Shown here: in pieces, positions 52,832-62,600 of the stretch
Position numbering within the stretch: position 1 is the first letter of the stretch
Layout of the letters: every line of letters starts with the position of its first letter
DNA from: Paenibacillus pinisoli
GTDB taxonomy: Bacteria; Bacillota; Bacilli; Paenibacillales; Paenibacillaceae
Assembly (NCBI RefSeq): GCF_003605435.1
Contig: NZ_QXQB01000002.1
Span: 310,001-374,000, forward strand
Reading direction: 5' to 3'
DNA: 64,000 nucleotides
Notes under the pieces: model-generated
Seen by the model: the letters and a program-made list of their open reading frames with translations, nothing else
Databases searched by the model: none
Told to the model about the DNA's origin: nothing
Translations under genes and position numbers: made by a program

Positions 52832-53890
52832 TTATTTGGAGCTTGAGTTCTCTCCCGATAGCTGTGCCGCTTCTTTGTCTGAACCTTTACCGCTGCTTTG
52901 ATCCACTTCAAATATATCAAGCAGGAACATAAAGATTGGAATCCCGATAATAAGTCCCCAGATCCCCATGAAATGCTGGGAGAAAATGAGAATAATAAAG
53001 GTGTAGAACATCGGCAGCTTTGTTTTGTGAGCGTACAGCCTAGGATTTAAGAAGTATGTCTCCACGGCATGGATAAGCAAAATCATAATAATCGCCCAAA
53101 TGACCGTTGTGATACCGCCTATCTGGTAACCGATAATACTGATCGGAATGAAAGAGATCATAACACCGACTACCGGCACAAGGCTCAGTAAAAATACCAT
53201 AATCATTAGAGCGAACAAGTAAGGGTAGCCCATAATCCATAGTCCGGCAATCGTTAGAATCGTGTTGAATACGGCAATCATCAGTTGGACCTCAATCACT
53301 TTACCGAAAGAAGAGGTGAATTTTTGGCCAAAGTATTTAAACTCATTGTAAGCCCAGCTAATTTTGCTTTTGCTCAGCTTTTCCGTGAAATTATTGACGG
53401 TATTCTTCTGGATTAAGTAGAAGTAGCTCAATACGATAACAAATACGATAACCTCTGCCCATTTGCCGATTTTCACAATATAATTGAATGCATAACCCCC
53501 GTATTGCTCTAATTCCAGTTTGTTAAGCGTGGAGGAGACAAACTCAGCAAATTCATCCGACTGGGGCGTGTCCAGGAATTTGATTATGGACACATATAAA
53601 TCGGATATTTGACTAATGAGCTTCGGAATATAGTTGATAATTCCATATACGAGCCCAAATATTAATACAGCGTACAATACCGTATTCACGACAATGGGCG
53701 ATATGGGGAACAGCTTAGATATTTTCTTCGTAATAAAGCCCTCTAGGCGTCCCATGACGAAGGTAACAAGAAACAGCAGCAACATCAAATTGAGCATGTC
53801 TCTCAAGCTGTACAGCAACAAGACGACCAGTAAGAGGAACAGAATTCTTCTTACTATGCTATTGGCAAAAAACTCCCGCAAAAAATTCAT
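52832..53890 (-). CDS. AI-2E family membrane protein
   Basis: A 352-aa multipass membrane protein of the AI-2E (YdbI/YtvI-like) transporter family. About eight membrane segments, starting ILFLLLVVLLLYSL, with the characteristic last part GIWGLIIGIPIFMFLLDIF near residue 320 and the family's PVVGVMISFIPISIIGY loop near 245. Members have been assigned roles in AI-2 export, sodium-proton exchange or substrate release; the real substrate here is unknown. ATG 53890 has GAGGG upstream. A polar Ser-rich tail ends the protein. Confidence 0.93.
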   Translation of the reverse strand: MNFLREFFANSIVRRILFLLLVVLLLYSLRDMLNLMLLLFLVTFVMGRLEGFITKKISKLFPISPIVVNTVLYAVLIFGLVYGIINYIPKLISQISDLYVSIIKFLDTPQSDEFAEFVSSTLNKLELEQYGGYAFNYIVKIGKWAEVIVFVIVLSYFYLIQKNTVNNFTEKLSKSKISWAYNEFKYFGQKFTSSFGKVIEVQLMIAVFNTILTIAGLWIMGYPYLFALMIMVFLLSLVPVVGVMISFIPISIIGYQIGGITTVIWAIIMILLIHAVETYFLNPRLYAHKTKLPMFYTFIILIFSQHFMGIWGLIIGIPIFMFLLDIFEVDQSSGKGSDKEAAQLSGENSSSK

Positions 53891-54036
53891 TCGCTTCCCT
53901 CGATTAATTATAGTTTTGTAGGCATAACGTTACTTCAATTAAGTTATTATATATGAAAATTACTGCATTTAAAACTATTCCTGTAGTCCTTGCCATCAGC
54001 AATCAACTCTAATCCATTAAATGTTGATTTTCGAGC

Positions 54037-54066
54037 AAAAGAAAAGCCGCCTTATGTGAGGCAGCT
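54037..54066 (-). terminator. Terminator of the M24 peptidase gene
   Basis: On the minus strand GCTGCCT and AGGCGGC form a stem with one G-U pair around CACATA, followed by TTTTCTTTTG, about 20 bp after the stop codon. Confidence 0.8.
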
Positions 54067-54084
54067 CGGGTTCATGCAACATTC

Positions 54085-54804
54085 CTATAGAACAAGTATT
54101 TCTCCATTGCGGAAGTAATAAATATTCTCTCGTTTAAAGCCATACTCTCCATTTCTGTACTTTATATGTGGCTCAAATGTAAATAGTGATCCTTCACTAA
54201 GCTTCATCTTATTCCCCGACTCAAAATATCTTCTTTGATCTTTATGGAATTCGATTGTGTGCCCCAAGTTTCCGGAAAAATCTAGATTGATGTAACCAAG
54301 TTGTTGGATAACTTCATTCATATAGGAGTATACTTCTTCAAAAGTCATGTCAGGTCTTACAAATTCAATAAATTTTTTATGAATTTCCTTTTCGGCGTTA
54401 ATTCCATGTGAAAATTCTACGGCAGATTCAGTTTGGGTATTTGCAAGTGCTTCTTCGGCAATAACATTGCCATCGGTCACGATTAGCGTTCGTGCATAGT
54501 CTCCCCAATAGGTATTAATCTCTGGGCTAAGATCGATGGTCACGATATCATGTCTGCCGACAACTGTATCTGAAGGCTTATATTCCTTACCCGACTCAGA
54601 AATGATGGTTCTCTTGCCAACGTGAACAAATGCCCCTACACCGTGATACCAAAAGCTTTGAATTCCCTTATTTCTCATGATCTCTTCGGCTCTATACACG
54701 ATTTCCTTTTCCGTTATGCCTTCTTTAATGATCTCCTGTAATTCGCTGATCGTAGCTTTAGCAATGGATTGGACGTAAGTATACTGTGACAAATGTTCCA
54801 TCAT
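54085..54804 (-). CDS. M24-family metallopeptidase
   Basis: A 239-aa pita-bread-fold peptidase (methionine aminopeptidase/prolidase type). The five metal ligands can be traced: two Asp in IVTIDLSPEINTYWGDYARTL, His in LGHTIEFHKDQR, Glu in FTFEPHIKYRN and the last Glu near GFKRENIYYF. It lacks the N-terminal domain of prolidase, so it is a minimal version; an Xaa-Pro or aminopeptidase role is likely. ATG 54804 has GAAGAGG upstream; the frame extends to 54822. Confidence 0.9.
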   Translation of the reverse strand: MMEHLSQYTYVQSIAKATISELQEIIKEGITEKEIVYRAEEIMRNKGIQSFWYHGVGAFVHVGKRTIISESGKEYKPSDTVVGRHDIVTIDLSPEINTYWGDYARTLIVTDGNVIAEEALANTQTESAVEFSHGINAEKEIHKKFIEFVRPDMTFEEVYSYMNEVIQQLGYINLDFSGNLGHTIEFHKDQRRYFESGNKMKLSEGSLFTFEPHIKYRNGEYGFKRENIYYFRNGEILVL

Positions 54805-54957
54805 AAGACCTCTTCCCTGCATTTATCATAAATAAAGATTCTTCTTTTTGCTTAAATTATCCTCCCCGTTTCACTCAACTTGCCGTTCATCGTGAATGCA
54901 TGTCGGAATTCGCCGTCTTAGAAGCCGGGCACATGGATTAACTCTATACAGGGCAAT

Positions 54958-54990
54958 AAAATAAGGCCCCTGCCGTAAGCAAGAGCCTTA
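54958..54990 (-). terminator. Terminator of the 99-aa gene
   Basis: On the minus strand ATAAGGC pairs with GCCTTAT around a CG-rich loop, followed by TTTATTG. It lies about 35 bp after the stop codon at 55024. Confidence 0.75.
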
Positions 54991-55023
54991 TCAATCAATT
55001 GATAAAATAGACAGAAGTGACGA

Positions 55024-55323
55024 TTATTCCACGCCGTCCTTGAAGTTATTATGGTAGTGCTTGTCACCTTTATGTTCGAGATCAGCAAGCGTTTTTTCAA
55101 GTGTTTCAACGATAGTTTCCTTCACTTGTGTCAGTGTCTCATAAAACAATGCCTCTTCTGTGCCTACAATTTTTACGCCGCTGATCGCTTGCATGGACTG
55201 AAAACGACGGTGTTCATCAGCAAGGACATCAATCGCAGCCAAAGTATGCTTCGTCTGCAGGAACAAATCTTTGTGATGTTGTTCGACCAGCCTGCGCTCC
55301 AGTTGTTCCATTCTTGAGTTCAT
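55024..55323 (-). CDS. Small helical protein, 99 aa, unknown function
   Basis: A coiled-coil-like protein rich in Glu, His and Leu (RMEQLERRLVEQHHKDLFLQ; VKETIVETLEKTLADLEHKG). No membrane part and no domain that I recognise. The frame extends to 55392, but ATG 55323 has AAGGAG nine bases upstream and starts with MNSRMEQ. A candidate promoter, TTGTTT-18 bp-TACAAT (55384-55413), lies 60 bp upstream of that ATG, and the longer start would fall inside it. Confidence 0.7.
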   Translation of the reverse strand: MNSRMEQLERRLVEQHHKDLFLQTKHTLAAIDVLADEHRRFQSMQAISGVKIVGTEEALFYETLTQVKETIVETLEKTLADLEHKGDKHYHNNFKDGVE

Positions 55324-55383
55324 GGGCACCATCTCCTTCATCATACATGATATGTGATTATTGCAAGCAACATCTTGGTTTTC

Positions 55384-55413
55384 ATTGTACAATTATTCGC
55401 TCCCCAAAAACAA
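55384..55413 (-). promoter_or_regulatory. Candidate promoter of the 99-aa gene
   Basis: On the minus strand TTGTTT (55408-55413), an 18-bp spacer and TACAAT (55384-55389). Confidence 0.4.
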
Positions 55414-55452
55414 CTGATGTACATGCTGCTCAAATGTGAGGTCTTTTTTTGA

Positions 55453-55482
55453 GAAAAAGAAAAACCGTCCCCCCGGACGGTT
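55453..55482 (-). terminator. Terminator of the MerR-thioredoxin operon
   Basis: On the minus strand AACCGTCC and GGACGGTT form a perfect 8-bp stem around a GGGG loop, followed by TTTCTTTTTCTC, 16 bp after the thioredoxin stop. Confidence 0.95.
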
Positions 55483-55497
55483 CATCCAACAAATCCA

Positions 55498-55815
55498 TTA
55501 CGCATAACGCTCAAGCGCCGCTTGATACACTCCCTTGGGCCTGAGTCCAATAAATTTATCTACCGGTTCACCGTTATGAAACACGATAACGGTCGGCATG
55601 GACATGACGCCGTATTCAGCCGCAATCTCTGGTGATTCATCGCAATCTACTTGCAAGATCGACAGGCGACTGCTTTCCTCACGTTCCAACTCTTCCAGAA
55701 TTGGAAGCAGCACTTTGCAGGGAGGGCACCATTTCGCACCGAAATCGACAAACGTCACTCCCTTCCGGCTAATCCCGCTCCGAAAATTTGTTGAGTTGAT
55801 GGTTTGTAAACTCAT
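55498..55815 (-). CDS. Thioredoxin-like protein with WCPPC active site
   Basis: A 105-aa thioredoxin fold protein. The active site reads WCPPC (residues about 30-34), where classical thioredoxin has WCGPC, and the usual cis-Pro site is in SMPTVIVFHNGE. The CPPC form often has a shifted redox potential. Two starts are possible: ATG 55821 overlaps the stop of the merR gene (ATGA) but sits directly against GGAGG, whereas ATG 55815 has GGAGG six bases upstream and is preferred. It is co-transcribed with merR and ends at a strong terminator, so the regulator probably controls it. Confidence 0.92.
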   Translation of the reverse strand: MSLQTINSTNFRSGISRKGVTFVDFGAKWCPPCKVLLPILEELEREESSRLSILQVDCDESPEIAAEYGVMSMPTVIVFHNGEPVDKFIGLRPKGVYQAALERYA

Positions 55816-55817
55816 TT

Positions 55818-56189
55818 TCATTCCTCCGCTTCACTAGTTTGCCGTTCATCTAAAATCGACCTTATGCGTTCCTCCAGATTCAACTTGATGTTTTGCAGCA
55901 GATGTATTTGTGCCTCAATCTCCGAGAGCTTCTGGCGGTAAATCGGGAGCACTTCTTGGCAGAATGCTTCTTTATTTTTCAAGACGCAGTTCAGAAAACC
56001 AGCGATTTGCTCCGTCGACAATCCGAGATTGAGGTACAACTGTATTGTCTTCACTTGCTCTTCCGCAAGCGGTGAATATTCTCGGTAGCCATTCTCGCGC
56101 CGAATCGGCGTGAGCAATCCCAACTGGTCGTAATAACGCAGCGAACGGATGCTGACCCCTGTACGGGCTGCAATTTCTCCAATTTTCAT
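55818..56189 (-). CDS. MerR-family transcriptional regulator
   Basis: A 123-aa regulator. N-terminal winged helix-turn-helix (residues 1-45: KIGEIAARTGVSIRSLRYYDQLGLL, RRENGYREYS), then dimerisation helix with a single Cys in LNCVLKNKEAFCQEVL region (two Cys, about residues 68 and 77) that could sense redox or metal signals. The frame reaches 56255 but ATG 56189 has AGGAGG upstream; the longer frame would overlap its own promoter. The promoter at 56224-56255 has the 20-bp spacer and palindrome expected of MerR-type activation. Confidence 0.93.
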   Translation of the reverse strand: MKIGEIAARTGVSIRSLRYYDQLGLLTPIRRENGYREYSPLAEEQVKTIQLYLNLGLSTEQIAGFLNCVLKNKEAFCQEVLPIYRQKLSEIEAQIHLLQNIKLNLEERIRSILDERQTSEAEE

Positions 56190-56223
56190 GCTCCAACGCC
56201 TCCTGAATGGTCGATTCGATTTC

Positions 56224-56255
56224 ATTATAAACCCTGACATTAATGTCAGGGTCAA
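56224..56255 (-). promoter_or_regulatory. MerR-type promoter with 20-bp spacer and palindromic operator
   Basis: On the minus strand TTGACC (56250-56255), a 20-bp spacer and TATAAT (56224-56229). The spacer holds most of a perfect 22-bp palindrome (56231-56252) with arms ACCCTGACATT and AATGTCAGGGT. The long spacer is the hallmark of promoters twisted into activity by a ligand-bound MerR protein. Confidence 0.95.
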
Positions 56256-56283
56256 GAGTTAATTTCACTTTTCACTTAAATCT

Positions 56284-58593
56284 CTATACCATATCCAATT
56301 GGTTATTGAAGCGATATGTACCGCCCGCTTCCAGATCGACAAATTTCTTATCATTTCCACAACGTACGCATATACGGCCTTTGGTATGCGGATAAATGGT
56401 TGCTTCTACCAATTGGCGATTCTCCCAAGACATATCCATTTCTATATTGCCTTTCGCTCGCAAGCCCTTGATGGATCCCCTTGACCATGCTTCCGGCAGT
56501 GCAGGCAATAAATGAATTTCTCTATTATGACTCTGCAGCAGCATCTCTGCGATCGCCGCAGTCCCGCCATAATTGCCATCAATAACAAAGATGTTCGTCT
56601 CCGCACCTGCGATCCCAGGTTTGGAGTAGGTTAATAAATTATCAAAGCATAATTCACCGATCAAATGTGCAATATGCTTGTGCGCTCGATCCCCATCATG
56701 CAATCTGGCAAAATAGAGACCAAATAGAGCAGCCGTAAACTCAATATCCTCTAGTTCATCTTGCAGCATTCTGTTCTCTAACGTAACTCTCGAGGCAGCG
56801 CTTAATTCCGGCGTCCCTTGTGGAGTGATTTGATTGCTAGGATACAATGCGAACAAATGAGACAAATGCCTGTGCTCTGGCTGCGCTTCCTCATAATCCT
56901 CCAACCACTCTTGCAGCTGCCCCTTCTTGCCTACTTGCAATGGAGGCAAGATCGCTATTGCATCCGTTAACTGCTTCTGCAGTTCCTCATCTCTCTCTAA
57001 TAATTGTGCCGATTTCAAACAAAAGGTAAACAATTCGCGAACCAGCACTTGATCCAAGGTAGATCCCATCGATAATTGCTGAGCGCCCTGACTTTTATGA
57101 CTTGGATAGAAATGATTTTCAGGGGAATTGGATGGCCCTGTAACCAACCAACCGCTGGACGGATGAATCGTCATATAATCCAGGAAGAATACAGATGCCT
57201 CCTTTAACACAGGATAAGCTTGCCCTTCCAAGAATGCACGATCTAGCGTATAGTCGTAATGCTCCATCAAGTGTGTAGCAATCCATAGCCCGCCGGTCAC
57301 ATTAAGTCCCCAGGACGTGTCCCAGCCTGGCGCCGTGAATCCCCATGCATTCGAGAATACATGCGCTACCCAGCCTTCGCTGCCATAGAAATCACTCGCA
57401 GTAGAACGTCCTGCATGCGAAAGCTCCTCAATGTAACGCATTAATGGCAAATGGCACTCGCTCAAATTGGATATTTCGACCGGATAATAATTCATTTCCG
57501 TATTCACATCCAAATGATAATCACAGCTCCACCCCATACGGCAAGCTTCACCATCATTCCATATTCCCTGTAAGTTCAACGGCAATGGAGAGTCCGCCCG
57601 CGAGCCTGAAATCATCAAATATCTTCCATATTGAAAAAATAATGCAAACAAATCAGGATCATCGACTTGCCCCTTTTTGAACAGCTGTATCCTTTCATTC
57701 GTAGGCAGAGCGGATGGCGCGGACTTGCCCAAATCCAGCTCAACCCGTGCATAAAGTCCACGATAGTCCAGTATATGATCCTCTCTAAGCTGCGAATATC
57801 CCTTGGCAAGTGCTTCTTCTACTTGGCGCTTGGCATCCGCTTCCCAACCAGCTTCTCTTCGGTAATCCGTATTCACGGCAAAATAAACCCAGGCTTCATC
57901 GGCTCCCGCTACAACCAGCTTGCCCGCTTCACTGCGGAGAGCACCGCCGGACACAGCCACCTTCATAATACCTTCGCTCCATACGCCGCATGTGCCATCA
58001 CTGTGTACTTGCTCCGTAGCCTGTCCTCTGAATGTTAGGGTGTCGTTGTTCATTGTCTCGGTTTGGAAGGTTTCTGTACGCCCTTCGATACCTAGCGTGA
58101 AGGAAACCGAACCCGGAATATCCCCCCATAAGCGCGAAGCAACAAGATCATCCGCATGTGTAGCGAAGACCTCACGTCGGATGGTATGGCCATTCACCTT
58201 GTAGGAGGTAAGTGAAATAGCCTCCTCCAGATCCAGCTCGCGAATGAAGCTATCAGAATCAGCAACCGTTTCGAAATGAAACTTTATATCACACAGGGGC
58301 AGGTTTGTTCCAAAATTCGCTTTTTTCGGCTGCAGTACTTGTTTGGCAAGTCTATCTCCTGTCGGAAAGTCTCCCGCAAAAAAATGCTTTCTCATCTCCT
58401 CAAGATCAGCCTTGCCCTTAGACGGGGTAGCTGTTGCTTCCGATTGTCCCGACCAGTAGGTTACTTCTGTCATGCTCCATGTCTCCCAATCTGCGGACCC
58501 GTAAATGACAGCACCTATTCTTCCGTTCCCGAGAGGAAGTCCCTCTGACCATTGTGAGGCGGGTTGTCTATACCATAGTTTATAGTTACTCAT
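56284..58593 (-). CDS. Glycoside hydrolase family 95, alpha-L-fucosidase type
   Basis: A 769-aa GH95-type enzyme, probably an inverting exo-alpha-L-fucosidase or relative acting on fucosylated or galactosylated glycans. The N-terminal signature LWYRQPASQWSEGLPLGNGRIGAVIYG lies at residues about 6-33 (cut here for length in two motifs, WYRQPASQW and LPLGNGRIGA). The catalytic (alpha/alpha)6 barrel covers about 290-650, with ISGSRADSPLPLNLQGIWND and NTEMNYYPVEISNL. No signal peptide, so it is cytosolic and acts on imported oligosaccharides. ATG 58593 overlaps the stop of the epimerase-like gene (ATGA). Confidence 0.93.
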   Translation of the reverse strand: MSNYKLWYRQPASQWSEGLPLGNGRIGAVIYGSADWETWSMTEVTYWSGQSEATATPSKGKADLEEMRKHFFAGDFPTGDRLAKQVLQPKKANFGTNLPLCDIKFHFETVADSDSFIRELDLEEAISLTSYKVNGHTIRREVFATHADDLVASRLWGDIPGSVSFTLGIEGRTETFQTETMNNDTLTFRGQATEQVHSDGTCGVWSEGIMKVAVSGGALRSEAGKLVVAGADEAWVYFAVNTDYRREAGWEADAKRQVEEALAKGYSQLREDHILDYRGLYARVELDLGKSAPSALPTNERIQLFKKGQVDDPDLFALFFQYGRYLMISGSRADSPLPLNLQGIWNDGEACRMGWSCDYHLDVNTEMNYYPVEISNLSECHLPLMRYIEELSHAGRSTASDFYGSEGWVAHVFSNAWGFTAPGWDTSWGLNVTGGLWIATHLMEHYDYTLDRAFLEGQAYPVLKEASVFFLDYMTIHPSSGWLVTGPSNSPENHFYPSHKSQGAQQLSMGSTLDQVLVRELFTFCLKSAQLLERDEELQKQLTDAIAILPPLQVGKKGQLQEWLEDYEEAQPEHRHLSHLFALYPSNQITPQGTPELSAASRVTLENRMLQDELEDIEFTAALFGLYFARLHDGDRAHKHIAHLIGELCFDNLLTYSKPGIAGAETNIFVIDGNYGGTAAIAEMLLQSHNREIHLLPALPEAWSRGSIKGLRAKGNIEMDMSWENRQLVEATIYPHTKGRICVRCGNDKKFVDLEAGGTYRFNNQLDMV

Positions 58594-59573
58594 ATCGCAC
58601 CCTCCTTATCCTTTGTACTCTGAACTTTCATTCCAGAAATCAATTCGATTTCCAAGAACCATTCATGAGTGCCCTGCGCTTCCACAACGGCAGCAGACTT
58701 GCGCTCCATGGCATAAGATAAATCGTCGAGGAACCCGGTAGCCGGCTCGATCGCCACATGATAATGTCCCTGATATCCACCAGCATTTGCCCAAATGGAG
58801 AGATAAGGAACCTTATCCTTTGGGAATAGCATCGTCAATTGTTCTCCTGTAACCGGGTCGAAGAGGGAGGCCTTCCCTTCGGGCAGCTCACCTTGAAAAT
58901 AATACTTCTCTGCCGTACGGGCCGTGGCCGCTTCCACCACGTTCAATCGTATCTGTTCTTGATCCCCATAGGGGATTGGCCACTTCTGGAGGTCTCCCCT
59001 CTGGCCCAACCGGCCATCTTGGGAATAGGAGACAACAATCGAAGTCATTTCGCGAGGCACTATCATTTCCATACCTTCTTCCACTTGAAACAGCGGATGG
59101 GCTGCCCATAAGAAAGAGAAGGGAAATGGGCTGAGATTCTGAACGGAATAATCAATCCGCAATCGTTGTTCTTTCGTGAACGAATAGGTTTTCTTCAGAT
59201 GATACGGCATCCTCACCCCATATACCTCGCAGCTGAGTTTCCTTTCATGTGCGATGACATGCCAAGGAATCGACCACACCTCTCCATGATCAGGCAATTC
59301 TACCTCCTGCCAAGGAAATTCCGGATAACGGCATACGTTAATCGTCGGGAACATCTCATCCCAGCCGCTGCCGTCACTATCTGCGAATGAGCTCGCATAC
59401 CCCTTGTTGCCAAGCGGGTTATCCGTTCTCGACAACCATTCTCTCCCGGTCTTCAGATTTTTCAATGAAATGACTTTGCTCCCTAGATTAGGGGCAATCG
59501 TGAATTCGATAATCGAGTTCGTACCTGTCCATACTTCCTGGTCATCCATCTGATGTTGTCTCCACTGCAACAT
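58590..59573 (-). CDS. Aldose 1-epimerase-like protein
   Basis: A 327-aa galactose-mutarotase-fold protein. An FTIAPNLGSKVISLKN beginning and VCRYPEFPW, LWAAHPLFQ and YHVAIEPATG segments match the aldose-epimerase group. His in AAHPLF and Glu in IEPATG are the likely catalytic pair. It would equilibrate anomers of a sugar released by the GH95 enzyme encoded next. AAAGGGGA precedes ATG 59573. It overlaps the GH95 gene by four bases. Confidence 0.9.
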   Translation of the reverse strand: MLQWRQHQMDDQEVWTGTNSIIEFTIAPNLGSKVISLKNLKTGREWLSRTDNPLGNKGYASSFADSDGSGWDEMFPTINVCRYPEFPWQEVELPDHGEVWSIPWHVIAHERKLSCEVYGVRMPYHLKKTYSFTKEQRLRIDYSVQNLSPFPFSFLWAAHPLFQVEEGMEMIVPREMTSIVVSYSQDGRLGQRGDLQKWPIPYGDQEQIRLNVVEAATARTAEKYYFQGELPEGKASLFDPVTGEQLTMLFPKDKVPYLSIWANAGGYQGHYHVAIEPATGFLDDLSYAMERKSAAVVEAQGTHEWFLEIELISGMKVQSTKDKEGAI

Positions 59574-59670
59574 GGTTGCTTTCCCCTTTCTCCTCTGATA
59601 AATAAGAGAAAACCTCTAGAGAGGCCATTCCCTGAGGAACGACCGTATATAGAGGCAGCTTTGCATATTT

Positions 59671-62600
59671 TCATGAAACGCCCTGAAGCGCAAGCTCCAT
59701 ATGGATGGCAGCGCCTTGATGGTTCGGCTCGAGTTCAAGCGCCAGCTTAAAGTTCTTCACCGCTTCTGCTTGGTTTCCAAGACCTAAATGACCTAGCCCC
59801 ATCATGTAGTAACAATGGATATGATTCTTCTTATTCAGATCCTCATCAAATACCAGGAAGTCTGGCAAAGATACTGCGAAATAATCAATCTTTTGATCGA
59901 TAAAGATATGTTGTTCTCCATAGTCCACTAGCTTGTTGAACCGGCTGCGAGCCGCTTTCTCATTACCCAATTGACGTAAAGCAACACCTTGATAGAAAAT
60001 CATGTGCGGCGGCTGGTCATTATAGTACATCGCGCTTGTCGGTTCATCCAGCCCTTGGGAAGCTGCGGAAAAATACTGCATAGCTTGCTCCTCTTCTCCA
60101 AGTTGTTGATGAGCGAGACCTAAGTAATAATGGATGTTATTCTCTTGGGCTCCTTCTAATTTCCCCTCATTCACATTCAACGGGTACTGCTTCGCTGCGA
60201 GCAATTGCTCTATGGCTTCCTTCGCCTGGCCTGCTTCTAGCAGCTTCTTCGCCCGCTCTACCCGCGCTAGCACGTATTGGGTCGGCACTTTCCCTTCGCC
60301 GCCTTCCCATGGGTGGAAGTTGCGATTCATAATCAACGCAATCGCTTCTTCATGACGGCTCAAGGCGTTGTGCAGTGTAATATACTCCAGGTACAAATCA
60401 TCACGGATGATCACCAATTCCTTGTATTGCTCCAACCTCGCTAATCGTTTCTCCGAAGAATAATTAAGCTTCTTATACAATTGATCCAACTCGTACAATA
60501 CTCGAGCGTCGGATGTATTCAAAGCAAATGCTTTCTCCAATGCAGTAAGCGCTGCATCCGGATTATGCTTTTTATTGAAATAAGCCAAAGCCAAGTTGCG
60601 ATGTACGGTTGCAAAGTTATCATTCAATGCTGCCGATTTCTCCCAATAGGATACAGCTTCATCATGCCGCTTCTTATCGAACAACAAGTTGCCCATATAA
60701 TACGGTGCCTTTGAATCATTCTCGCGCCATGCTGTCACATGCTTCAATACGACATAATCCTGAATCGAGTTGGGGAAGCAATACGCAGGATTCGCTTCCT
60801 CCGCCAGGCCATAATAGGAATCGCATGCAGCGGGATCATTACACTTCATGCTATAGTACCCTTGATAGTAATGAACCATCGGATACACGTTGCCGCTTGT
60901 ACGTTCAGCAATGCGGCCTAATACATCCAGTGCCTCCGCATATTGCCCGGCATCCGCATAATCGTGTGCAAGCGCAATATAGTTATGCGCGTCGTCTCGC
61001 ATTAGGTTCACTAAGGTTTGCTTTGCTAGTTCAGCTTGCGCTTGATTTCCGGATTGCTCATAGATGCAGATCCATTCATTCCTTGAACCGAATTCCATCG
61101 GATCCAGAGAAATGGTCTCCTCTGTTAGCCGCTTTGCTTCAGCCAGACGATTGAGTTTTCGCAGAATAACGCTCTTCAGATTACGAGCTTTGTAATTGCG
61201 CTGCTGCATCGTAAGAGAACGGTCAATCAGTTCAAGTGCCTCTTCATATTGCTGCTTCTCACTGGCAATTTGCGCTAGCGCATAATACCCGGTTGCTTGC
61301 CATGCTGCGGACCAGACTGCCCTGTAGAATGTCGTGAACGCTTCCTTCAAGCGGCCTTGCCATTTCAAGGTTTTGCCTAAGTTGTAGAACGGCTCACTGT
61401 CATAAGGTCTAGCATTATGGCGAGTCAACGTCTCAATCGCTTTCCTAAAGTACACTTCGCTCTCTTCTAGCAACCCTCTGCGCAGCAGCAATAATCCGTA
61501 TGCGTTATTCAGGCGAATATCCTCAGGATCACGTTTTAATCCTTCCAAATAATAAGCATCAGGCTCGTACGTAGCATGACGATACTGCTCCAAGTGAAGA
61601 CCTGCCAAATATAAAGCTTCTGTATTCTTCAACTCCTCCGGTGCGCCGATCGCCTTCGCCGGAGCTGGCGTCTGCTCGATTCCCTTCGGCTTCGGCTGAT
61701 ACGAGATCAGCTCTCTGCCGCTTGCAGTTAAGACGACAAGGGTTAAATCTTCTACAAGCTCATGCTTATCGATCTCCATTTCAGCCGAGAATGTATCCAC
61801 GGGTGAAAGCTTAAGCGTCTTGTCCAAATACGTTTGACGAGCGCTTTTAAGAATGACATGCGCGTCCTCGAATACCGAGGTTGCATAGACATGTACGGTC
61901 GCTTGTTGACCGGTCACTTCCAGATTCACAGCCGCATCAATAGAAGCGTTCTTCACCATGCCGACTTGCTTGTATGGCATAAAATATTGCTTAAAGCTCT
62001 TCTCTTCATACGGTTGAAGCCATGTGAAGTCTGGTTGATTGTCTGTGTAGACACCGGTCATCAGCTCAATGTAAGGACCGTCTTCATCTGTCAAATTGCG
62101 ATCCCAAGCCTGACCAAATTCTCCATGCCCCCATGTCCATTGCTTCTTGCCAGGCGAGACATGTTTATTCGCAATATGCAGCAGCCCTGCCTGGACTTTA
62201 TGATCATAGCCGCCAATAAAATTATAATCTGACTGATACGCCATATAGGATGTTGGCACGGGAATATTGCTGTATTTGGAGATATCAACGCCTTCCGAGT
62301 AATCCATCTTGTAGTATGTTCCGGTTGCAATTGGAAATTTGGATACATCACGTTTCCCATGATCGAATACGGCATGCACATCGGGAGGAAATACCGATTG
62401 GCTATGATCATTGGCAGCCAATGCGGGATTCGCCCACCATAGGAACGTCTGAGGCTCTGGTGTGCGGTTATACATTTGCGCATGGATCTCCAAGTAAGCT
62501 TTGCCAGGGTAGAGCGTGAAGCCTGTCGTTACTTTCGTGCCGTACATCCGGTCAATCTCGCCTACCCATACCGTTTTACTGCCATCCTCATTGGCCTCGA

